A stretch of 6,500 nucleotides of DNA from Pseudomonadota bacterium (GCA_023419055.1 JAEZYO010000970.1:1-6500); one strand, 5' to 3'. Positions 1 to 6,173 are shown, numbered from the stretch's first letter. Notes: a model not told the origin generated them from the letters alone. A program made the numbers and translations.

Positions 1-955
1 GTTCATGGGGACGTCCTACACCACGGAGGCAGGCTGGGCGGAGCCCGTCGTGCTCCCGGTCTTGCCGAGCTTCAAGACTCTCCAGGTGGGCCTGAGCGAC
101 GCCGGCGATGGTGTCGTCTCGTTCATCGCGAGCTCGGACTCGCCGAGTCGCGTCATGCGTATCGACTACTCACAGGAGTCCGGCTTCTCGCCGCCGACGG
201 CGGTCAGCTCGGATCAATTCAGCGCCGACAAGCTGCAATTCGGCATGCTGCCCGACGGCCGCGCACTCCAGCTCTACCTGCAATACGGGGCGACCACCGC
301 CGAGCAAGAGTACGCGAGCCAGCTCCGGGACACCGACGGCACCTGGAGCGCCGGTCCGGCGCTCGACCCGCTGTGGAACTTCAGGAGGTTCCAGCCCGCG
401 GGCGACCGGTTCATCTACTCGGTGAGCGCCTCCGGGGCCGAGAACCAAGTGGGATGGCTGAGCCCCGTCGCAGAGGTCACGCCGCTTGCGGCGCCCCCTG
501 ACGGCCTCCCCCTCTCCAACCTCATCAGCGGCCCCAGCGCGATCCTCTCCGGCCACTCCGACGTGATCTACTTCGCAACCCGCACCGATTCCGGCCCCGT
601 TGGCTACGAGACCTACCTCGCCAGCCGCTACTCGGGCTCGAGCTGGGAGGCCCCCAGTTCTCTCGGGCGGGAAGACGATCTCATCGGCCTCAACTACGAC
701 ATCGTCGTCGACCCCAAGGGCCGCGCCATGGCGTACTACGCCACCAACAACGACGACATCGTGGCCAACCGCTTCACCCCGGAAACCGGCTGGAGCGGCC
801 CGGTGTTGCTCGCCGATACCATCTTCTCGTCCGGAGGTTCCCACATCTCGATGGACGCCCACGGCAACGTGGTCATCGCCTGGGCGTCGCTCGGCGGCTC
901 TGCTTTCGCGATCACACGTGGCATCGTCGCGCTGCGCTACGTGGTCGCAGAGTAA
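1..955 (+). CDS. C-terminal part of a repeat-containing, probably beta-propeller protein (5' partial)
   Basis: The frame is open at the left edge and ends in TAA at 953-955. The first ATG (base 5) is probably internal: the codon before it (TTC, 2-4) plus the next residues gives an 'RF...TEAGW'-like string matching 'NRFTPETGW' later in the protein, so reading seems to begin mid-repeat. Counting from that ATG (316 aa), short motifs of the type G-W/F-x-x-P recur near residues 10-14, 60-64, 113-116, 213-217 and 262-266. They are separated by roughly 50 residues, with one poorly kept unit near 150. Each is followed by a hydrophobic strand and a D-G/H-G turn (DGRAL, DPKGRAMAYY, DAHGNVVIAW). This is the style of BNR/sialidase-like or similar beta-propellers, often secreted or surface proteins in myxobacteria. 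No catalytic residues or membrane anchor are visible and any signal peptide would lie outside the window. Function is unknown. Confidence 0.8.
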   Translation, partial: FMGTSYTTEAGWAEPVVLPVLPSFKTLQVGLSDAGDGVVSFIASSDSPSRVMRIDYSQESGFSPPTAVSSDQFSADKLQFGMLPDGRALQLYLQYGATTAEQEYASQLRDTDGTWSAGPALDPLWNFRRFQPAGDRFIYSVSASGAENQVGWLSPVAEVTPLAAPPDGLPLSNLISGPSAILSGHSDVIYFATRTDSGPVGYETYLASRYSGSSWEAPSSLGREDDLIGLNYDIVVDPKGRAMAYYATNNDDIVANRFTPETGWSGPVLLADTIFSSGGSHISMDAHGNVVIAWASLGGSAFAITRGIVALRYVVAE

Positions 956-1000
956 CGGCCCCCTCGCGAGCCACCCGGAGATAGGCATTAGTTCAGACGG

Positions 1001-1117
1001 GAGCGCCTGACACCCGAGGCGTGATACTGTGAGCGCGCCTGGGGTGCTCGCTCCAATCCCCCTCGGCGTGTGCCTCAGGCGCTCGATGCTCGTTCCATGA
1101 CGGCGTCGGAGCACCCC
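1001..1117 (+). other. Structured intergenic element: 19-bp imperfect hairpin with a competing pairing
   Basis: The left arm 1001-1019 is fully complementary to 1061-1084 apart from two bulges on the right arm. GAGCGCCTGA (1001-1010) pairs with TCAGGCGCTC (1075-1084), CAC (1011-1013) with GTG (1068-1070), and CCGAGG (1014-1019) with CCTCGG (1061-1066). The 41-nt loop contains GGGGTGCTC (1041-1049), which is perfectly complementary to GAGCACCCC (1109-1117) outside the hairpin. This allows either a pseudoknot or an alternative fold. The element starts 46 nt after the stop of the upstream gene. No U tract follows either fold, so a classical intrinsic terminator is not supported. It may be a structured RNA, an attenuator-like element, or a DNA-level inverted repeat. 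Confidence 0.4.
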
Positions 1118-1236
1118 CGCGAGCGACTCAACGCGCTGACGGTGATCCCAGCTCTCCTCGGCAGTGCGCGCCACGGCCTTTCACAGGTTTGACCTGCCGT
1201 TCGTTTGACCTGCAAGCAACGCATTGGCCGCGCGGC

Positions 1237-1690
1237 CTTGCCGGCAAGCACAAGGATACCAGGATGGTTTACCAACCCTTGCCCGCAAGGCCGAGCAAAC
1301 CTCGGAGGTCTTGCTTTGCTTGCCCGCAAGCAACCGGAGACCGGTGAGGCTTCGTTTGTTCTTGCGGGGAAGGAATTTGGAACCGATCGCGTCTTGAATT
1401 GCATCCCGGCAAGACGGGTTTCGATAGAGGCGGTCGGGAGCTACCTGCCGGCAAGCGTTGGTAAAGGGTCCTGGTATCTTTTTCCTTCCCGGCAAGCCTT
1501 CATAAACCTTCGTGGTCTTCGGCTGCTTCCCGGCAAGGGTTTGGCGAACCGTCCTGGTTCTCGGCTGCTTGCCGGCAAGGCTTCGTAAAGGGTCCTGTTA
1601 TCTTTTTCCTTCCCAGCAAGGCTTCGGAAGCGGCCTTCGAATCTTTGTCCTTGCCAGCAAGGATCGCAGTTGCAGAACACCGCAACAGCG
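1237..1690. repeat. Array of eleven 41/42-bp units, each with a 12-bp palindromic core
   Basis: Cores related to CTTGCCGGCAAG (a perfect palindrome) begin at 1237, 1278, 1319, 1361, 1402, 1444, 1485, 1526, 1568, 1609 and 1650. The spacing is 41, 41, 42, 41, 42, 41, 41, 42, 41 and 41 bp, a mean of 41.3. The right half GCAAG is kept in ten of eleven cores; the left half CTTGC is kept in six. The 29-30 bp between cores are variable but related, for example AAAGGGTCCTG and TATCTTTTTC in the units at 1444 and 1568. Because three units total 124 bp, the reading frame rotates, so the open frames crossing the array on both strands are probably not coding. A degenerate core-like stretch (CCTGCAAGC, 1209-1217) and a direct repeat GTTTGACCTGC (1187-1197 and 1203-1213) precede the array. 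Base composition is visibly less GC-rich than in the neighbouring genes. Confidence 0.85.
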
Positions 1691-1715
1691 GCGCCCCGAA
1701 CAAGACAATTCGCAA

Positions 1716-1733
1716 CGATTCACCCGGGAATCG
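1716..1733. promoter_or_regulatory. Inverted repeat, possible operator or hairpin upstream of the two-gene unit
   Basis: CGATTC (1716-1721) and GAATCG (1728-1733) form a perfect 6-bp inverted repeat around a 6-bp spacer that contains CCCGGG with its neighbours. It lies about 160 bp before the start of the helical-protein gene, between the palindrome array and that gene. It could bind a dimeric regulator, but I found no convincing -35/-10 pair nearby. A repeat of this size can arise by chance. Confidence 0.25.
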
Positions 1734-1840
1734 CGGGCACCCCATTAGGCATTTCTTTCACTCAGCCACTCAGAATGAATCTGATGTTGGATCTTCCTCG
1801 TCAATTGCGATACGGATGCTGCCACAGCAGATGGGGAGAA

Positions 1841-1858
1841 GAGCGCGAAGGGGCGCTC
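1841..1858 (+). promoter_or_regulatory. Small hairpin in the leader of the helical-protein gene
   Basis: GAGCGC (1841-1846) and GCGCTC (1853-1858) would form a 6-bp GC-rich stem with the loop GAAGGG. The hairpin ends 33 nt before the start codon at 1892 and does not cover the ribosome-binding site, so an effect on translation is only a possibility. Confidence 0.25.
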
Positions 1859-1891
1859 CTGCTCAATTCCAGAAAGAGAGAGGGTCGAAGT

Positions 1892-2800
1892 ATGTCTCAG
1901 TCCAATCAACCTGTTGGATCTCCGGACGAGGGTGAAGTCATCGGGCGTCCGCACGCCGCCTACAAGCGTCTACTGAGCGAGATCGACGCGGTTCCGGCTC
2001 CACTCACCCCGGTCACGCTCGATGTGCCCACCGTCGTGACCACGTCGCTCGGCGTACTGCCGGAGCTCAAACCGTTCGAAGCCGAGCTCAAGGCGTTGCC
2101 GGGCTTCAATGTCAGCGCCTTCGACAAGCTCGAGGATTATACGCTCGCCCTGAGCCACGCCCACGCAGAGTACCTCGGCACTTCGGCGCCGCCGGAGGTC
2201 CTTTCGGAGCTCGTGAACGAAGCGACGCGCGTCCGCACGGTACTGATGGCGGATCTCGAAGCGCTCGTCGCACACGAAATCATTCCCGCTGAGCGCGCAG
2301 CAGAGGTCCCCAAGTCGTTGGGCTATCGCGGAGTGGCGTACGACATCACTCGCTTGATCGTGATCTTCCGGCAGTACTGGGAAGGCGTCGAGAACAACTC
2401 CGCGCTCACGCGGGCTCGGCTCGGCGAGTACGAGATCTTGAGCGATCGCTTGATCACGGCCGTTGGCGTGCGCGAGCAGAGTTCGGAGACCGTAGATGCA
2501 GCGACGGTGCGCCGGCAGCGCGCGTTCACGCTCGTGGTGGACGCCTATGACGACGTGCGGCGCGGTCTCTCGTACTTGCGCTGGAAGGAGGGCGACCTCG
2601 ACACGATCATGCCTTCCCTCTACTCGGGCCGCGTCTCCCGAAAGAAGCAGGAGGCTTCTCCTCCTCCTACCGGAGCTCCCGCACCGGGGACTCCGGCTGC
2701 CTCGTCGCCTGCAGGGATCCCGCCTGCGGCGAGCGCGTCCGGTGCGCAGGAGCCGCCCGTGCCGATCGGTCTACCCGGCTCGAACCCGTTCAGCCCTTGA
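1892..2800 (+). CDS. Helical protein of unknown function with Pro/Ala-rich tail, paired with HerA-like ATPase
   Basis: This is a 302-aa protein. The frame is open from 1670, but ATG 1892 is chosen because the purine-rich AGAGAGAGGG lies about 7 nt upstream; the residues before it read like non-coding leader and repeat sequence. There are no signal peptide or membrane segments. Residues about 20-35 and 55-250 are rich in Leu, Ala, Glu and Arg and look alpha-helical. Notable stretches are LGYRGVAYDITRL near 143-155, a DRLITAVGVREQ stretch near 185-196, and FTLVVDAYDDVRRGLSYLRW near 212-231. Residues 256-302 form a Pro/Ala/Ser-rich flexible tail ending in GLPGSNPF plus two residues. The YDDVRR...YLRW...PSLYSG arrangement resembles uncharacterised myxobacterial proteins I have seen, but I cannot name a family. 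The gene ends 7 nt before the ATPase gene, so the two are probably co-transcribed. It may be a structural or adaptor partner of the ATPase; this is inference. Confidence 0.85.
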   Translation: MSQSNQPVGSPDEGEVIGRPHAAYKRLLSEIDAVPAPLTPVTLDVPTVVTTSLGVLPELKPFEAELKALPGFNVSAFDKLEDYTLALSHAHAEYLGTSAPPEVLSELVNEATRVRTVLMADLEALVAHEIIPAERAAEVPKSLGYRGVAYDITRLIVIFRQYWEGVENNSALTRARLGEYEILSDRLITAVGVREQSSETVDAATVRRQRAFTLVVDAYDDVRRGLSYLRWKEGDLDTIMPSLYSGRVSRKKQEASPPPTGAPAPGTPAASSPAGIPPAASASGAQEPPVPIGLPGSNPFSP

Positions 2801-2807
2801 GTGAACC

Positions 2808-4247
2808 ATGACGGGCAAGAAGATCCGCCCGCTTTACCTGGGAGCCTCGCGTCCGCTCGACGGGCGCGGGGTTGCCCCCGCTCTCATGCCGCCGCATCAC
2901 CTCGTGACTCACGGGGTCGTGGTCGGCATGACGGGCAGCGGCAAAACCGGGCTCTTGATGGTCATGGTGGAGGAGGCGCTGCGCAGCCGCGTGCCGGTGC
3001 TGATGATCGACGTCAAAGGCGATCTCCCGAACCTCCTCCTCAACTTCCCCCTTCATTCAGCGTCCGCGCTCGAGCCCTGGGTCGAGCCGCACCCGCATGA
3101 AGAGAGGAGCGTGGCCGAGCTCAGCGCCGCGCTCGCCGAAGAACGGCGCACCGGCCTCGACGCCTGGAAGATCAGCGAAGCCGATCTCTCGGCCTTCGTG
3201 GAGGGCACCGCGGTCCGCGTGCTCACACCCGGCAGTGAAGCGGGTGAACCCCTCCACGTCCTCTCCTCGCTCGAGATGCGCTCGTCACGTTGGGACTCCG
3301 ATCCGGACGCCGCGCGCGCCACCTTGTCGGCCGCCGTCTCCCTCCTGCTCCGCCTGGTGGGGCGCGACCCCGACCCTGCCCGCAGCCGAGAGCACGTCCT
3401 GCTCTGCGTCCTCGCCGAGCGCCGCCTCCTCGCCGGGGAACCCTCCGATCTCGGCAGCCTGATCGCCGACCTCGCCAAGCCGCCCATCGAACAGATCGGC
3501 GCGCTCAAGGTGAACGAGTTCCTCTCCCTGAAAGACCGCAAGGAGCTCTCCGCCGCGCTCAACACCCTCCTCGCCTCCCCCACCTTCGCCAGCTGGCGAG
3601 AGGGCGCCGCGCTCGACCCGGCAGCCTGGTTCGAGCCGAAGGACGGCCGCACCCCAGCCGTCATCGTCAGCGTCGCTCACCTCGACGACGACGAACGCAC
3701 CCTCGTGCTCGGCGTCCTGCTCGAGGAGATCCTGACCTGGGTGCGCGGCCTCTCCGGCAGCCGGCACCTGCGCGCCCTCGTCGTCTTCGACGAGGTCTAC
3801 GGCTTCCTCCCTCCCCACCCCGCCAACCCGCCCACCAAGCGCCCCCTCGTCGCCCTGATGAAGCAAGCCCGCGCCTTCGGAGTCGGCGTCGTGGTCGCCA
3901 CCCAGAACCCCATGGACCTCGACTACCGCGCCCTCGGCAACGCCGGCTTCTGGGCTGTCGGACGCCTCCAGACCGACGCCGACCGCGCCCGCGTGCTCGA
4001 CGGGCTCGCCATGGGAGAGGGTGCCGGCACGGACGCAGCCGCGCTGGCGGAAGTGACCAAGCACCTGGCGCCGCGCTGGTTCGTGGCGAGGGATGTGCAC
4101 GCCGAGGGCGGGCCATTCCTCCTCCAGCCGCGCTGGGCGATGTCCTTCCTCAAGGGGCCGATGACGGCCTCGGAGATCAGGCGAGCGAGGGAGGGCGTGA
4201 AGGGGGCGGTGGGGCTTGCCTCGTTGTCGCGACCGATTCAGGGCTAA
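2808..4247 (+). CDS. HerA/FtsK-superfamily P-loop ATPase (COG0433-like)
   Basis: This 479-aa soluble ATPase is likely a ring-forming DNA translocase or helicase-like motor. Walker A is GMTGSGKT at residues 40-47 (K46, T47), preceded by THGVVV as in HerA-like proteins. A family-typical D-x-KGDLPNL follows at 68-76. ARSREHVLL lies at 191-199, Walker B is ALVVFDEV at 323-330 (D328, E329), and the later conserved block QARAFGVGVVVATQNP...LGNAGFWAVGRLQ spans 353-388. Such ATPases couple ATP hydrolysis to DNA movement, classically with NurA nuclease, and in some defence systems with SIR2 or DUF4297 proteins; none of these partners is seen here. ATG 2808 leaves the expected short N-terminal strand before Walker A. 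It sits 7 nt after the preceding stop; only a weak GAGTGA-like ribosome site is present, suggesting translational coupling. The conserved part ends near residue 455 (RWAMSFLKGPMT), and homologues I recall often continue further, so the C terminus may be short. Confidence 0.9.
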   Translation: MTGKKIRPLYLGASRPLDGRGVAPALMPPHHLVTHGVVVGMTGSGKTGLLMVMVEEALRSRVPVLMIDVKGDLPNLLLNFPLHSASALEPWVEPHPHEERSVAELSAALAEERRTGLDAWKISEADLSAFVEGTAVRVLTPGSEAGEPLHVLSSLEMRSSRWDSDPDAARATLSAAVSLLLRLVGRDPDPARSREHVLLCVLAERRLLAGEPSDLGSLIADLAKPPIEQIGALKVNEFLSLKDRKELSAALNTLLASPTFASWREGAALDPAAWFEPKDGRTPAVIVSVAHLDDDERTLVLGVLLEEILTWVRGLSGSRHLRALVVFDEVYGFLPPHPANPPTKRPLVALMKQARAFGVGVVVATQNPMDLDYRALGNAGFWAVGRLQTDADRARVLDGLAMGEGAGTDAAALAEVTKHLAPRWFVARDVHAEGGPFLLQPRWAMSFLKGPMTASEIRRAREGVKGAVGLASLSRPIQG

Positions 4248-4251
4248 AGCC

Positions 4252-4281
4252 AGGTCACAAGTTCGACTCTTGTCGCTGGCG
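4252..4281 (+). pseudogene. tRNA 3'-end fragment, possible attachment-site remnant
   Basis: The stretch reads as variable loop AGGTC (4252-4256), then a perfect T arm: stem ACAAG (4257-4261), seven-base loop TTCGACT with the conserved TTCGA, and stem CTTGT (4269-4273). It continues with a 7-nt acceptor 3' strand CGCTGGC (4274-4280) and a discriminator base G. The matching 5' acceptor strand (GCCAGCG), a D arm and an anticodon arm are not found upstream; that DNA is the end of the ATPase gene. Amino-acid identity cannot be assigned from this part. No CCA is encoded. Integrative elements commonly use exactly this end of a tRNA gene as attachment site. The same bases can also fold as GCCAG...CTGGC enclosing the T stem, so a chance hairpin after the gene remains possible. 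Confidence 0.55.
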
Positions 4282-4334
4282 TCGAAAAACAAGCCGGGGT
4301 CGCGATCTGGAGTCAGACGCGAAACGCTGCTGGT

Positions 4335-4340
4335 ACTAGT
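4335..4340. repeat. Left target-site duplication of the IS (ACTAGT)
   Basis: ACTAGT directly precedes the CCC tip of the left terminal inverted repeat and recurs directly after the right one (6192-6197). Because the sequence is its own reverse complement, it could equally be scored as part of the inverted repeats. The true duplication may be shorter, for example the 4-bp CTAG, which fits the 4-5 bp usual for IS1380-family elements as I know them. Confidence 0.65.
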
Positions 4341-4358
4341 CCCTGATCAAGCGAGACC
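4341..4358 (+). repeat. Left terminal inverted repeat of the IS
   Basis: CCCTGATCAAGCGAGACC matches the reverse complement of 6174-6191 (CCCAAATCAAGCGATACC) at 15 of 18 positions, differing at positions 4, 5 and 15. The shared core ATCAAGCGA is the probable transposase recognition site. Confidence 0.85.
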
Positions 4359-4388
4359 TTCGTAAGGGTCGCGGGAATTTTAGAAAAA

Positions 4389-4433
4389 CCCCGGGTGTTT
4401 TGGCGGTTCCTACACCAACCCAAACCCCCGGGG
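4389..4433 (+). promoter_or_regulatory. Subterminal hairpin covering the transposase ribosome-binding site
   Basis: CCCCGGGTGTTTT (4389-4401) pairs with CAAACCCCCGGGG (4421-4433) at 11 of 13 positions, and GGTT/AACC inside the loop could add four pairs. The right arm contains the start of GGGAG (4431-4435), the best ribosome-binding site before GTG 4446, and the left arm contains the alternative GTG at 4395. Transcripts entering from outside the IS would fold this and hide the start region, a known way for insertion sequences to prevent transposase expression from flanking promoters. That function is inferred here. Confidence 0.5.
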
Positions 4434-4445
4434 AGACCTTTTCAG

Positions 4446-5984
4446 GTGAAGCCGAAGATACTTCGACAGTTCGAGCAAGGGAAGCGGGAGATCATCGAGC
4501 GGCTCAAGCCGTTCATGGGCGGCACCGAGCCGAGGCAGGAAGGGCGGCCGGAGTTCAGCGGGCCTCGGCCGACGTACGAGCTCGCCGAGCGGACTCGCGC
4601 GGTGCCGTACGGCGGCCTTGCTGCCATCCACCAGCTCGTGAGCGAAGTCGGCTTGCCTGGGATGCTCGACTCGCAGCTCGACATCTTGAAGCGAGCACGG
4701 CCGTACCAGGATTCCGATCACGTGCTCAATATCGCCTACAACATCCTGTGCGGTGGCCAGGTTCTCGACGACATCGAGGTGCGTCGTAACGACGCCGTCT
4801 TCCTGGACATGCTGGGCGCTCGCGCCGTCCCCGATCCGACTACGGCAGGGGATTTCTGCCGGCGATTCGATGCGGACGCGATCTGGCGGCTCATGGGCAT
4901 CATCAATCAGGCTCGAGTCGAGGTCTGGCAGCGCTGCGAGCGTCGCCTGACCGCCGAGACGGCTCGCATCGACGCGGACGGTTCGATCGTGCCGACCACG
5001 GGCGAGTGCAAGGAAGGCATGGACCTGTCCTACAAGGGCGAGTGGGGCTACCACGCGCTGCTGATCTCGCTGGCCAACACTGGCGAGCCGCTCTTCATCG
5101 TCAACCGCAGCGGTAATCGCCCTTCCCACGAGGGCGCTCCTGCCGCGCTCGACAAAGCGATCGAGGTCTGTCGCCGCGGTGGCTTTCGCGACATCCTCCT
5201 GCGCGGCGACACGGACTTCTCGATGACCGCGCATCTGGACCGCTGGGCCGATGCCGGCGTCCGCTTCATCTTCGGCTACGACGCCAACCCCTCCTTCGTG
5301 GATCGTGCAGGAAACCTGCACCTCGAAGACTACGAGGAGCTCGTTCGCAAGGCCAACGCCGAGTTCGCCGGCAAACGGACCAAGCGAGCCAAGCCGCCGC
5401 GCATCAAGGAGGAGATCGTCAAAGAGCGCGGCTACTTCAACAAGCGCCTGCTCGGCGAGGACACCGCCGAATTCGAGTACCGCCCGCGCAAGGCCAAGCG
5501 CGACTACCGCATCGTGGTGCTCCGAAAGTTCATCCAGGAGGAGCGCGGTCAGCTCACCGTCGGCACCGACTTTCGCTATTTCTTCTACGTCACCAACGAC
5601 CGCTCCCTGAGCCAAGCCGAGCTCGTCGCCGAGGCCAACGGCCGCTGTAACCAGGAAAACATCATCGAGCAGCTCAAAAATGGCGTCCGTGCGCTCCGCG
5701 CTCCGCTCAACACCCTCGACGCCAACTGGGCTTACATGGTCATCGCCTCCCTCGCCTGGACGCTCAAGGCCTGGTTCGCGTTGCTCTTGCCGGTGACACC
5801 GCGCTCGCGCGAGCAACACGAGGCCGACCAACTGCGCGTCCTGCGCATGGACTTCCGCACCTTCCTGCAGCGTTTCGTCCTGATCCCCGCTCAAATTCTG
5901 TTCCAGAGCCGCAGGCTAATCATCCGCCTGCTCGCCTGGCGCCCAGAGCTACCGATCCTCTTCCGTCTTCTCGACGCCTGGTGA
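4446..5984 (+). CDS. IS1380-family DDE transposase
   Basis: This 512-aa transposase catalyses cut-and-paste movement of the surrounding IS. GTG 4446 is preferred because GGGAG lies 10 nt upstream and the protein then begins with the basic helical KPKILRQFEQGKREIIERL; the longer frame from GTG 4395 adds 17 residues without a ribosome site. The N-terminal 150 residues are the helical DNA-binding part, with HVLNIAYNILCGG near 92-104. The RNase H-like fold supplies the first acidic residue in IDADGS (D176 or D178), the second in LLRGDTDFS (D255), and the glutamate in RCNQENIIEQLK (R400, E404, K411). The latter matches R(3)E(6)K spacing; the usual preceding Tyr is Ala here. A lysine/arginine-rich insertion (about 300-360) separates D from E, as in IS4-type enzymes. 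The frame is uninterrupted, so the enzyme may be active. The stop codon lies in a small hairpin. Confidence 0.93.
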   Translation: MKPKILRQFEQGKREIIERLKPFMGGTEPRQEGRPEFSGPRPTYELAERTRAVPYGGLAAIHQLVSEVGLPGMLDSQLDILKRARPYQDSDHVLNIAYNILCGGQVLDDIEVRRNDAVFLDMLGARAVPDPTTAGDFCRRFDADAIWRLMGIINQARVEVWQRCERRLTAETARIDADGSIVPTTGECKEGMDLSYKGEWGYHALLISLANTGEPLFIVNRSGNRPSHEGAPAALDKAIEVCRRGGFRDILLRGDTDFSMTAHLDRWADAGVRFIFGYDANPSFVDRAGNLHLEDYEELVRKANAEFAGKRTKRAKPPRIKEEIVKERGYFNKRLLGEDTAEFEYRPRKAKRDYRIVVLRKFIQEERGQLTVGTDFRYFFYVTNDRSLSQAELVAEANGRCNQENIIEQLKNGVRALRAPLNTLDANWAYMVIASLAWTLKAWFALLLPVTPRSREQHEADQLRVLRMDFRTFLQRFVLIPAQILFQSRRLIIRLLAWRPELPILFRLLDAW

Positions 5985-5991
5985 AACCAGG
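5977..5991 (+). terminator. Small hairpin over the transposase stop codon
   Basis: CCTGGT (5977-5982) and ACCAGG (5986-5991) form a perfect 6-bp stem with loop GAA, and the TGA stop (5982-5984) is inside it. No U tract follows, so it is at best a weak or factor-dependent end signal. It could also slow ribosome release or be fortuitous. Confidence 0.25.
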
Positions 5992-6173
5992 GCCTGTCCG
6001 ACGCGCTGGTGCCCGGCCAGGTCGTCTCGTAGTTCCCAATAGCCCTCCCACCGAACGAGGCCCCTTCGACGACACACAACGAACTCAACTCCGCGGCTTC
6101 AGCCGAGCGAGACAGGTGTATCTCGCGATTGGTCCCCCTGGCCGCTGCTCGCCTCTCGCCCGTGCGGCCCTTG

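Noticed and set aside
170..1174. Long minus-strand open frame opposite the propeller gene
   Set aside because: It is a shadow of the plus-strand gene: its composition is Arg/Gly/Val-rich without a family signature, while the plus frame shows recurring structural motifs.
1187..1213. Promoter with TTGACC -35 elements
   Set aside because: The repeated TTTGACC stretches lack a recognisable -10 box at suitable spacing and are better seen as a degenerate edge of the repeat array.
1205..1588. Protein-coding gene across the repeat array (plus strand, with similar frames on the minus strand)
   Set aside because: The 41/42-bp unit rotates the frame so no regular peptide repeat results. Both strands give similar open frames because the core is palindromic, and no ribosome-binding site is convincing.
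1237..1690. CRISPR array
   Set aside because: The conserved repeat is only about 12 bp, the intervening segments are related to each other (36 of 41 identical in one unit pair), one unit is inverted, and no cas gene is present.
2808..4247. Known HerA-based antiphage system
   Set aside because: The neighbouring protein shows no SIR2, DUF4297 or nuclease motifs, so the ATPase alone does not support the call.
4209..4281. Complete tRNA gene
   Set aside because: No 5' acceptor strand complementary to CGCTGGC, D arm or proper anticodon arm can be built upstream of the T arm.
3285..4292. Long open frames on both strands overlapping the ATPase gene
   Set aside because: The ATPase frame has intact Walker motifs and family-typical blocks; the overlapping frames are low-complexity Arg/Pro or Gly/Glu/Val products of GC-rich codons.
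4410..5894. 494-aa minus-strand open frame opposite the transposase
   Set aside because: It is a mirror of a strongly biased coding frame; the plus strand carries recognisable DDE and R(3)E(6)K residues.
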